From contig CM070599.1 in assembly GCA_036346395.1 (NCBI GenBank), forward strand, positions 34,339,232-34,403,231: 64,000 nt of DNA, given 5' to 3'. How positions within the stretch are numbered: the first letter of the stretch is position 1; the number at the start of each line of letters is the position of its first letter. The position numbers and the translations under genes were made by a program. Below the pieces are notes generated by a model. The model was not told the origin of the DNA and did not search any database. It worked only from the letters and a program-made list of their open reading frames with translations. The DNA comes from Hsuehochloa calcarea. Lineage: Eukaryota > Streptophyta > Magnoliopsida > Poales > Poaceae. Below are positions 12,110 through 21,886 of this stretch, in pieces.

Positions 12110-14000
12110 TGTGGATATCGTGAGGATATATGCACGATCTCAGGATGATGAGTCAATTGGCAATGGCTTTGTTGGTTTGCAAAATCTCGCGTTTTGAGGT
12201 TTACTTGATCTGTCGGACCACAGCGGTCGGCCGGTGGCAAGGCGGTCGGACCGCATTGTGGAGAGGTCCGGCCGGTCTTTGGTGGCGGTCCGGCCAGATT
12301 GCCTAAAGGTGGCTTTTGGGTGATCCAAAAATAGGTTGTGTAGGCGGTGAGGGTCTCTGGATGTGGCGCATCATTTTTGGAGCTACCAGTCAAAAGTTCT
12401 ATTGAGTTAAAAATTCCAGAAGGTTTCGGATTTTCACAATGGAATTTTGGCTAAGTCTTTTCGGGCGGTCCGACCGCCGTTGTGGGATCGGTCGGACCGG
12501 CCTGAAATCGGTCGGACCGGTGATGTGGGGCGGTCAGACCGCCGATGACTTGAAGGTGAGCCTTCTTTGCATTGATGTGATTTGAATGTGTTTTATGTAT
12601 GGAGTTCAATGCTTTATTGTTGCATATTGCATTGCAGAACTAACATGGGTCAAGTTGTGAAGAACTTGTTCCCGGAAACGATTTGTTTGTCTATTCTTTG
12701 CGGTGGCTTGCGGTCGGTGGCGTCAGCGGTGAGGTGGATCGGGACTACGCTTGGAGAGCCGAGGCCCGAGCGATCATGGATGCGGGTGGTCGTGTGACTC
12801 AAGCATGGTGCAGAATGGGCAAGATGGATCGAACGGGTAGTTCGGTGCAGCTGATTGGATCAGGCGGTGCGGAAGTCGGTGCAAGTCTCTAGGAGTTTCC
12901 GATGGGATTTGGACGGGAGAGTCTTGCCGACTGGATGAGAGCCGCTGATCAACCTACACGTGGTGAAGCAGGGGATTGCTTCAACAGTTGTATGTGTGTG
13001 GGTCCCATGCGTGAGTGGGTCCCAAAAGTGAAACCATAGGCTTCTCCTATAAATAGAAATGGGGGAGATGTAAAACTCCTTGAAGCATTTGGAGCCCTCT
13101 TCCTTTTTCTAGGGTTAGGAGAGGATAGGAGAGGAGAGGAGAGCTAGGGTTTGGAGAAATTGTGTGTGCTCCTTGTGTGAGATCTTGTCCTCCTTGTTGG
13201 ACTGGCTTTGTAAGCATCTTGTAAGATCAATCAATCTTGTGATGCTTGCTTGAGAGATCATTTGTCTCCCTTTGTGTTCTTCTCTCTTTTAGATGAATTT
13301 GGTGCTTCCTTGATTCAAGTGGTTAAGCTTGGTCTCTTGACCTATTTTCTCTTACTTTGATGTGTGGGAATACTCCTAGAATCATCTAGACCATCAACCC
13401 CCACAAGCAAGTCTTGAATCAAAGATTTTCATATTTCTAGGGTTTGTGCACTTCTTTGGTAAAACCTTGAGAGATCGATTCTACGAAGTGGATCTGAAGG
13501 ATCATCGCTAGAAATAGGTCTCTAATATCCTTAGGGAGGTGTGCTCGAAATTTGGTCAAGTTTCATTGGTTGAATCAAAAGTTGGATCAAATTTTGTTTT
13601 GGATTTGGGCTTGGCATTTGATCGGATGAATCGGTCGACCGGTTTACAACATGGTCCGACCGCCGCTTTTCGAACCGCCCGATGGCGGCGGGTCGAACCG
13701 ATAGCCAACGGTCCGACCGCCAGTTAGTAGCCGGTCCGACCGCTGGTTAACCGTCGGTCAGACCGCCAGTCTACAGCCGGTCTGACCGCTAGTGCCCAGA
13801 TCAGACCAGTGAGATCATTTCCCACTTTTGTGTCGTGTGGTTGAGGGGGTTATCGAATTCAGCACAAGACTTCCTCTGTGCGTTTACTGATCTTCTTATC
13901 TGTCATAGCTAAAGGAGTAAAGTTCGTGTTGAATTTTATTAAGGCGGAGAATTTTGAGAAAGCAACTATTCACCCCCCTAGTCGCCTTTACGGTCCTACA
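12110..14000 (+). mobile_element. Solo LTR of a Ty1/copia retrotransposon, with TSD
   Basis: The element starts TGTGGATATCG, ends GGTCCTACA and is flanked on both sides by the 5-bp target duplication CATCT (12105-12109 and 14001-14005). Length is 1,891 bp with no internal domain, which is the signature of LTR-LTR recombination. It contains a TATA box (TATAAATA, 13048-13055) and a pyrimidine/purine-rich leader, and it has clusters of CGGTC(C/G)GACCG motifs near both ends. It is related to the LTRs of copia-1 at 16011-16858 and 24799-29470, in opposite orientation. It lies in the TNP2 pseudogene just beside the CPCINC motif. Confidence 0.92.
13048..13055 (+). promoter_or_regulatory. TATA box of the solo LTR
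   Basis: TATAAATA lies in the middle of the solo LTR, upstream of a GC/AG-rich leader with CTAGGGTT. In copia LTRs this marks the start of R. An intact solo LTR can in principle still drive transcription rightward, into sequence antisense to the TNP2 pseudogene. Confidence 0.6.
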
Positions 14001-14344
14001 CATCTTCATATTATCGCAATTAATGCATGGACAGTACGTAAATTTTATTCACTTCTTCAACATATCCCGCCCAGAAGCTCTTCTAAAAGCAGACACGCCA
14101 TCAATGTACTCTTCACTCACACGGTTCTCAACGTACATCCAGCTTCGGTCCATCTGCGCTACGAATGCAAACAAATTAGATTAATGCACACAATTACACA
14201 ATGGAGGGCAAGTCAATGTATATATACATGTTGCGCGATCATTGTTCTATATATTGTAAATCTTGATTGCCAATTAATAACCTCTCCTTGGATGATAAAC
14301 CTAGCTATCATCGATCTCTTTAGATTACATAATGCTAGATAATT

Positions 14345-14915
14345 AGAAGAAAAATACTAACCTTAGATCACCAAGAATAAATAGATCTACAAGCACACAC
14401 TTGCAAATCTACTGTATTTAATTCTTTCACCAAACGTCCCCAAAGCCAGTTGCCACCTTCAAAGCAGCCGCGTAGACGGTTCTGTTTGGAGTCGATCGGG
14501 ATGACCAGATATTTAATTGGGTATATCACAGACCGTTCTTAAAAAGAACTATCAGTGATACGTATCACAGATGGTTTTAGATAATAACTGCTTGTGATAA
14601 TCGTATGCCTCAAAGATGGTTCTGGTTACGAACTGTCTGTGATAAATATCAGGTTCTTAACAATAACCGTCTGTGAAACTGTATACGTATCACAGATGGT
14701 TCGAACCGTCTGTGATATGCGCCTTTAAATATTTGGTCATCCAATCAGATCTAGATTTATATGTAGTGAGAAATGTCTCTAATATATATGCGGCTGCTTT
14801 GAAGGAGGAGGCGGCCGGCTCTGGGCGCGTTTGGTGAAAGAAATACCATAGATTTTCAAGTGTGCTTGTAGATCTATTTGTTATTGGTGATCTAAGGTTG
14901 GTATTCTTTTGTACA
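14345..14915. repeat. Large imperfect inverted repeat around hairpin array
   Basis: The left arm (about 14353-14525) contains AACCTTAGATCACCAAG, ATAGATCTACAAGCACAC, CTTTCACCAAACG and TTCAAAGCAGCCGC. The right arm (about 14915-14725) carries the same motifs in the same order on the complementary strand. Between them (14520-14725) lies a TCACAGACGGTT array. Arms are about 170-190 bp with scattered changes. The arrangement suggests two CACTA 5' regions joined head to head, or a fold-back derivative. Confidence 0.75.
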
Positions 14916-14935
14916 TTGGAAAATCCGCATGTCAT

Positions 14936-16010
14936 GTTATTTTAGGACCATGAGTTCAAAAATATGGCGGATTGTAGATGTTAGCTTTTCTCCTCCATTG
15001 GATCAACTTGCTCCAACAATTGAGGAAGAGAAATGCTTACATCTCGACGCTTAAGTAATTAACGGTTTATTTAGTACTTTGAGTGTAGATATGTTTGATG
15101 AAGTGTGCAATCTTGAGAGCGCTCATGCTATGTGGACACACCTTCAAGATAAATATGAAATGTTCACATCTACTAGTGATGATTACAGTAATGCTCTTTG
15201 AGTGTAGATATGTTTGATGAAGTGTGCAATCTTGAGAGCGCTCATGATATGGACGTCGGAAGAAGAATGCTCAACTTCTAGCTCCGACAATGATGAGTCC
15301 ACAACTCCTTCCATATCAACTCAATGCTTCGTGGCTAAAGGTAATGATGAGGTAAACAAAAATGAAGAACCTACCTATGATGAGTTGATGGAAATGTTAG
15401 AAGACTTAAATGAATATCTTGGCAAGGAGAAGTCAAAATTCAAAGTATTGAAGAAAGAATTTCTTTCTCTCAAGGATTCTTATGAAGAGCTAAAAGAAGC
15501 TCATGAGACTCTCCTTCTCAAGGATCTCAATAAGCCCAAGGTGGATATAGGCATTACATGCAAGTTATTAGATGATATGCTATGCATAGTTCCTCCCTCA
15601 TGCATTTCATCTAAGGTTAGCATATCCACCTCTTGTGATGATTTAATTGATATGCCTTGTTGCTCTAATGTAGATGCTCATATTTCCTCCATATCTTGCA
15701 ATACTGACATTGTAGAGGAAAATAATGAGCTCAAGGCCCAGTCAAAAATTTGAAGAATGACTTGGAAAGAAGCCTAAAAGGGAAGGCCACTCTTGACGAA
15801 ATATTTAGCAAGGAAAAACGCTTGCAAGATAAGAGTGGAATCGGCTTCACTCCTAAGAAGAAGGAAAATAGCAAGACAAGACACAATGCAAGAAACACGA
15901 AGAATGTCAAGTGCCTTGATTGCAACAAGAAGGACCAATTTGCCTCGGTGTGCCCAAATCAAGTGGATGACAAGTCACAAAGGTGATATTTGGTGAAATT
16001 ACCAAAATAC
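14936..16010 (+). pseudogene. Copia gag fragment (+ strand), decayed
   Basis: Starting near 14941 the + strand encodes gag-like sequence (VDVSFSPPLDQLAP, ESAHAMWTHLQDKYE). A partly duplicated segment then follows: a unit starting CTTTGAGTGTAGATATG occurs near 15078 and 15196. A 180-codon open stretch from 15214 is acidic and coiled-coil-like, and a C-terminal part with GKATLDEIFSKEKR and KCLDCNKKDQFASVCP comes last. The last is a zinc knuckle in which the usual Gly and His are replaced, so it is unlikely to bind zinc. The fragment runs directly into the copia-1 LTR at about 16011 and lies antisense to that element. A shortened version of the same gag-to-LTR junction occurs at about 28355-28480. 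Confidence 0.7.
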
Positions 16011-16858
16011 CCCTTCTCGATCCTTCTCTATGGACCGAGTCCAGTACAGTCGAAGCAATCGACTGCTTCGCCACGTGTAGGTTGATCAATGGCTCTCATA
16101 ATGTCGGCAAGTCTCTCCCGTCCGAATCCCATCGGAACCTCCAAGGCACTTGCACCGACCCCCGCGCCGCTTGATCGTCCTCGCTGTTGATCATCGTTGA
16201 CATGTAAGCCACCTGCACAGCAATAAACCAAGAAATCGTCTTCGGGAATAAGTTCTTCACAACTTGACCCACGTTAGCTCAAAACATGCAATATGCAACA
16301 TTAAAGCATTGAAACTCATGCACTAAATATAACCAAAACACAACGCCGCCAAGATGGCCGACGAACAAGTGGAAACCGGACTGACCTCCATACCTGGCCG
16401 GTCTGACCGATCTCAAACCGGTCAGACCGATTTGTATGAGCCGGTCAGACCGCCCAAAAGGACTTATCCAAAATTCCACTTGGAAATCCGAGAACTCTCT
16501 GGAATTTTTAAATGAATATAACTTTTAACTGGAAGCTCCAAAAATTATGAGACCAAGTGTAGGAGACTCCCCTCTCTTGCATACACACACTATTTTTGGC
16601 ATAGCTCCAACCTCACTCAAAAGTCCTGGCCGGTCAAACCGCCTGAGCTGCCGGTCGGACTGCCACACGGTCGGTCGACCGCCCGATCTTTGCCGATCGA
16701 TCGCCACACGGCGGTCGACCACCGATCACGCCGATCGACCTTTGAGGTCTAAACAGCATTGGAGCTTTTCCGAAAACGCGAGATTCGGCAAACCAACAAC
16801 GTCATTGCCAATTGACTCATCATCCTAAGATCATGTATATATCCCCTTGTTATCCACA
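16011..16858 (-). mobile_element. copia-1 3' LTR (U3-side part)
   Basis: On the - strand the LTR starts TGTGGATAAC at 16858 and is preceded by a polypurine tract (16859-16870, CAAGGGGGAGAT on the - strand). It matches the outer part of the 28480-29470 LTR and, in reverse, the solo LTR at 12110. It includes the CGGTC-GACCG repeat cluster at 16370-16740. The R/U5-side part is replaced by the antisense gag fragment to its left, so the expected left terminus (TGTAGGACC) and target duplication are not recognisable. Confidence 0.75.
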
Positions 16859-18322
16859 ATCTCCCCCTTGATGAACACATTGGCAATCTCCCAGAAAATG
16901 TAAGTTTGTGGTTTGAAACTAAAATACTCGCAGTTTTCGCGCAAAGTCACAACTTGGTCCATAAGCAAGAGAAAGCCTAGGAAATGACCAAGCTGGCTTC
17001 AGAATAGCATATGAAAGTGAGATAAGGCAAAGAGAGCACAAAAAACTTTAATTTCCAGAGAATAACCAAAAATCTCACTTGGGTCCATATGAAAGAACAA
17101 TTGTTCTATTTGACCTGTGATCATTGTGAGTCTTCTAGAATTGCAAATAAAAATCAGAAAAGGCAATAAGACCAAGAGAATACAATTTAGATATATGTTC
17201 CCACTCACTATGATCACCAATTTTCAGAAAATTCATTTCCCCCCTATGACTCCAAAAAGCTCTAAAACAACATTTTTACCAATCTTTCTCCCCTTTGACA
17301 ATGAATTCATCAATGTGCATGGAAGAAGATAGAGTAAGAAGGAATGACTGTACTTTTTTTTAATTTTTTTTGAACTTTAGCAAAAGGAGCCATGAAGATT
17401 ATCCATGAAGACAGTACAAGTATTACACCAAGCCATATTATGTGAAGAAGCTATGTTCAATCATGGCAAAACATGTACAGCAAAGCTAAGGCCAAAATTA
17501 CAATAATCTGAGATTGAATGAACTAATGGCATGACAAGTTACTCAAAATCATAGTTTTACTAAAGGTATCCAGAAATGAGTCACGTCATGTCTATAAGCC
17601 ATACTGAGTCAATGTTGAGCATTATGAGTTCAATTATGAAGCAAGTTGTTCAAGCATTTAGCACATTGAGCATTTTGATGAAAATGATTGATTTTATCTT
17701 AGTAAAGCAAGTCCTGTACTAGGAGCCATCCACAACTGCCTCCTAAGCTTCAACCAATTGACATTTTTGTTTTCTTAGCATTGTGCTAGATCTCAAGCAT
17801 TGTTGCGACCATCTCAAGCATGAAGCTTAAAAGAGTGGTTTAGGTCATCCAAAAACTCCCCCTGAGTTCATGCCTAGTTCAATGGCAAGCGGTATCATGA
17901 GAAAGAATTGGCGAGATCAGTTTTTTTTTGCACAGAAAAGCTCATTTTTCGTTTGCTTGACTTAAGAATTAACATAGCTCAATTTTCAGCTCAAAATAAG
18001 TTCAAGACTCAGTTTATCTTATATGACATGACATGAATCATGAAAGGATCACTAAAGCAAAACTGGTCACAAGATCCAACAAGTCACGTTTTGATTCAAT
18101 TAGCTCACAGATAATAAAGCTAGCATGGCAAAGGCTAAGCTAAACACGAAGAGCCATCAAAGAACTCTAGCAGACTAGCACAAGACATGGCATGGTATAA
18201 AGTATGAAAATAAGCCATACAAGGATAATAATCAAAGCTCCACAAGATTATATTACAATGCAAGATGTTTGAATTTTAAAATGCCTTATGATACAATGAA
18301 TGCAAAAAGAGCAAACTCCCCC
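16859..18322 (-). other. copia-1 untranslated spacer and polypurine tract
   Basis: This 1.46-kb AT-rich stretch separates the copia-1 polyprotein from the 3' LTR. The polypurine tract, which primes plus-strand DNA synthesis, sits at 16859-16870. No coding potential is apparent. Long 3' spacers of this kind are common in plant copia elements. Confidence 0.65.
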
Positions 18323-19725
18323 TCAAAACAGGCCAAGAGGACTAACAACCCCTAACTCTCCCCGCAAGGTAACAAAATGAGAAGAATCAAGAGCTTTAGT
18401 GAAAATATCCGCAACCTGTTGCTCATACTCAACAAAGTGAAGCACAACATCACACTTCTCAACATGGTCTCTAAGGAAATGATATCGAATGTCAATGTGC
18501 TTAGTCCTAGAATGTTGCACTGGGTTTTTGGCAATGTTTATGGCAGAAGTGTTGTCACAGAAAAGAGGAACACTACCCTAAAATAACCTATAGCCCCGAA
18601 GAGTAGATAAGATCCAGAGAACCTGAGAGCAACTCTTGTTGCTGACTACATACTCGGCCTCGGTGTGGGTGTGCAGAAGTATTTTCTAGAAGACCAAGAG
18701 ATAAGAGATGTGCTTAAGAAATGACAAGTGCTAGAAGTACTCTTCCTATCCACTCTACACCCCGCAAAATCAGCATCAGAAAAAGCCCGAATAGAGAGAG
18801 CAGAAGAAGAAGAATACCAGAGTCCAAAGTCAAGAGTATCTTGGAGGTACCTGAAGATGCGACGTACTACTTGACGATGAGAAGCACGAGCGGAAGCCTG
18901 AAAGCGAGCGCATAGACATACTGCAAATTGTATGTCCGGCCTCGACGCAGTGAGGTAGAGGAGGGAGCCGATCATGCTGCGGTACTCCTTCTGGTCCACG
19001 GGCTCTCCGTCCTCATCAGGGTCCAGCACGGTGGTTATGGCAATAGGAGTAGACATTGGCCTACTACTTTCCATGTCGAAGCACCGAAGAAGGTCCTTTG
19101 TGTACTTACTTTGGTGAATGAAGGTGTCTTCTTTCAGTTGGTTGACTTGAAGGCCAAGGAAGAATGTCAATTCTCCCATCATGCTCATCTCGAACTCCCT
19201 GCTCATAGAATCTGAAAATCTGAACACCAAAGCATGAGAGGAACCACTTAATATGATATCATCTACATAAATCTGAACCAATAAGAAATCACTGCCATGC
19301 CTGAGAGTGAACAAAGTTTTATCAACCATTCCCATTTTGAAATCATTTTAAGCAGAAAACTCTTAAGCCTGTCATACTAAGCCCTAGGGGCTTGCTTTAA
19401 ACCATACAGGGCCTTAGAGAGTTTGAAAACATGATTAGGGAATTTAAGATTTTCAAAACTAGCAGGTTGCTTGACACAGACCTCTTCTTCTATGACACCA
19501 TTTAAGAAAGCACTTTTAACATCCATTTGATAAAGCTTAAAACCCTCAGATGTTACAAATGCTAGTAAAATGTGAATGATTTCTAATCTAGCTACAGGAG
19601 CAAATGTATCTTCAAAGTCTAAGCCTTCTACCTGGGAATATCCTTGAGCTACAAGTCAAGCCTTATTGCGAACTACCAACCCATCCTCACTTTGCTTATT
19701 TTTGAAAACCCATTTTGTTCCAATT
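18323..19725 (-). pseudogene. copia-1 reverse transcriptase/RNase H region
   Basis: The - strand segment 19335-18646 encodes the C-terminal half of the RT, with the catalytic QIYVDDIIL, FFLGLQVNQ and PDIQFAVCLCARFQ motifs, then RNase H sequence up to SRKYF. Another frame (18520-18323) carries the end of RNase H, with QVADIFTKAL. The upstream palm region (19720-19340) is visible but broken by stops. Family role: copying the element RNA to DNA and degrading the RNA strand. Frameshifts between the pieces make it defective. Confidence 0.8.
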
Positions 19726-19787
19726 ACATTATGAACAGATGGAGGTTCAAGTAAGGTCCAGACTTTGTTTCTTTCAAAATTTTCAAG

Positions 19788-21510
19788 CTATTCATGCATG
19801 TCATTGACCCAAGAGGCATCAGACAAAGCATGTGTGATATCTCGGGGTTCAAAAGAAGCGACAAAAGCAGAATGTGCATGAGAATCAGGAGAAATAAACC
19901 TAGAGCGAGTGACTCGCTCTTGAAGATCCCCAATCATCTGCTCAGGTGGATGTCGTCGCTGAATGTGAAGAGGAGCTCCTGGTGCAGAAGTGGCCTCTAC
20001 CTCATGAGCTGTGGAGGTAGGAGCAGAGCCACTCAGATCGTTGGTGAATATAGGAGGAGGCTGCTCAGCTGAAGCTGGAGTAGTGGAAGCAGGCTCTCCA
20101 ACCATCTCAGATGTGACTGGAGGATGGATTGGGTCCTCATCCTCAGAGTCATCGTCGACGAAGATGCTTTCTTGAATTTTAGGAACCTGTGTACCTGCAG
20201 CATCGGGTCTAGTACCAGGACTAGCCTCATCAAAAGTGACTTCGCAAGTCTCAATAATTTTGTTAGTGTCAAAATTAAATACACGATAGCCACAAGAATG
20301 AACAGGATATCCAAGAAATATGCCATCAGAACATCTAGATTCAAATTTATCAAGGTTGTCATGTTTAAGAATGAAGCACTTGTAACCAAAAATCTTGAAA
20401 TGAGAAACTTTGGGCTTATGACCAAATCTAAGCTCAAAAGAAGTTTTGCTCATCACAGATCTCAAGAAAACCCTATTAGAGATATAACAAGCAGTAGAGA
20501 TAGCCTCAGCCCAAAACCTCCTAGGAGTAGAATGCTCATCTAATATGGTCCGAGCCATCTCTACAAGGGTCTTGTTCTTCCTCTCTACAACACCATTATG
20601 CTGGAGAACTCTAGGAAAAGAGAACTGGTGCTCAATTCCCCTATCAGTACAGAAGGTAGCAAAGTAAGAATTCTTGAATTCTGTCCCATTGTCACTCCTA
20701 ATGGCTCTCAATGCTCCAGGAAGATTAACAACAAGTCTAAGGACCAATTCTCTAAAGAAGCCAAATGCCTCGTCCTTAGAAACCAGAAAATAAACTCATG
20801 AATACCTGGAGAAATCATCCACAATCACAAGCACATACCATTTTCCACCGGCTGACTGAACTCTAGAAGGACCAACAGTGTCTAAGTGCAGAAGCTATCC
20901 TGATCCATCAGTCATCACTAAAGTAAGAGGTGGATGAGAAGCAGAAACTATCTTATCATGTCTACAGGGTGAGCACACAAGATCTCTAATAGCCTTCAGC
21001 CTAGGCAAGCCTCTAATCAAATCCTTGCAACTGACTCTAGACAAGTGATCAAAGCCTATATACCTAAGTCTACGATGCCACAAAATAAGATCATGAGAAT
21101 CAGAACCTACAAGACATCTAGGACTGGAAGCAGAGGAAATACTGAAATCAGAACAAAAGATCCTCTCAAACATGGAGATCTCAAAGACAAGCTCACCCGA
21201 GCAATCTAGAACTCTACACTCACCACACTTAAACCTTACTTCTAGACCCTCATCAAGCAGCTGAGAAACAGATAGTAGATCATACCTCAACTTACTTACC
21301 AAAGCGACATCCTTAAGCATGAACTTGTTGTTGACGCGCACAGTGCCCTTAGCTGTCACGGTCCCGGTAGAAGCATCCCCAAAGGTAATCAATTTATTGT
21401 CGGATGCACGTGTGAGAGAGGAGAACCATTTAGAATCTCCAATCATATGTCGAGAACACCCAGAGTCAACAAGCCATATGTCCTCCTTCCTCGCACGACA
21501 GACCTAGAAA
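19788..21510 (-). pseudogene. copia-1 protease and integrase region
   Basis: The protease active site is seen as IWLVDSGCSRHM near 21490-21450 (DSG intact). It is followed by MIGDSKWFSSL and the pre-integrase domain (21446-20895). The zinc-binding part of the integrase reads LWHRRLRYIGFDHL ... CSPC. In related elements the motif is LGHIG, so the second histidine is missing here. The catalytic core follows at 20747-19788 (AIRSDNGTEFKN, NGVVERKNKTL), then a proline-rich linker with HIQRRHPPEQMIGDL leading to the RT. A stop separates the two large frames. Confidence 0.8.
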
Positions 21511-21886
21511 GCACAAACAGGAAACATCTGTGCCTCAGTACTGGGGTTAGTGATAAGAGACCTGGGAATCCAGTACTGAGTCACACGATGCTTAGGAACA
21601 ATAGTAGAAGCAGCAGTAAAATGGTTAGGAACAAAATCATAAGAATGCACACGAGAACCACTTAGACCTCTCCGAAACGATATACCAAAAGATCGGTACT
21701 CCCCCTGTCTAGATGCTACCCGTGGTTTATCCTCACGATATCCTAAACCAGAACGCTGCCTAGACCCACCAAAAGAGTCGAAGAAGTCCTCTACGAACCT
21801 AGGCCTATGTCTAGCTAGAAGGACAGGCTGTCTGGCTCTAGAGACTATAGCAGGTGAAGGAACTCCTCTAATGGTTCTCAAAACGC

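Larger units (their letters stand above)
9719..14190 (-). pseudogene. CACTA TNP2-like transposase pseudogene, split by a solo LTR
   Basis: From high to low coordinates the - strand shows TNP2 landmarks: DRSWMY and EEYIDGV (about 14150-14090), a Cys motif CPCINC just before 14005, then after the solo LTR (12110-14000) RRGFKKKYTCC, GWSDKSFTSLL and CPNDCILYRKEYEY (11806-11390), PIIPRLKRLFVN and RFGLSTNGMNPFGNMS (11411-11169), NDIDVYLAPLLEGIV, GAKTCPHCLHDTESVW (10947-10621), EKNVYDSLIGPLLDI (10545-10336), and a DUF4216-like tail ending at a stop at 9719. Several in-frame stops, frameshifts and a 97-bp duplication inactivate it. TNP2 is the catalytic protein that excises and reinserts CACTA elements. 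No intact copy can be expressed here. Confidence 0.8.
4840..14935 (-). mobile_element. Decayed CACTA (En/Spm) transposon complex
   Basis: A CACTA-type terminus (CACTATTACAGAGAGGG) begins at 4840 and is followed by a dense array of TCACAGACGGTT-type subterminal repeats. Two transposase-related pseudogenes lie on the - strand in the usual En/Spm order: TNP2-like (14.19-9.72 kb), then Transposase_24/TNPA-like (8.7-6.9 kb). Further hairpin arrays sit between the two genes (9.1-9.5 kb) and at the far end (14.5-14.7 kb). The sequence following the 5.6-kb array (with TTTTTCGGCTAGC) is repeated after the 9.5-kb array, so this may be two adjacent elements rather than one. No matching right CACTA terminus was found, and frameshifts and stops make the complex non-autonomous. 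Confidence 0.75.

Noticed and set aside
4840..14935. CRISPR-like array (regular repeats and spacers)
   Set aside because: The repeats are transposon subterminal hairpins with similar, not unique, spacers, in a plant nuclear setting.
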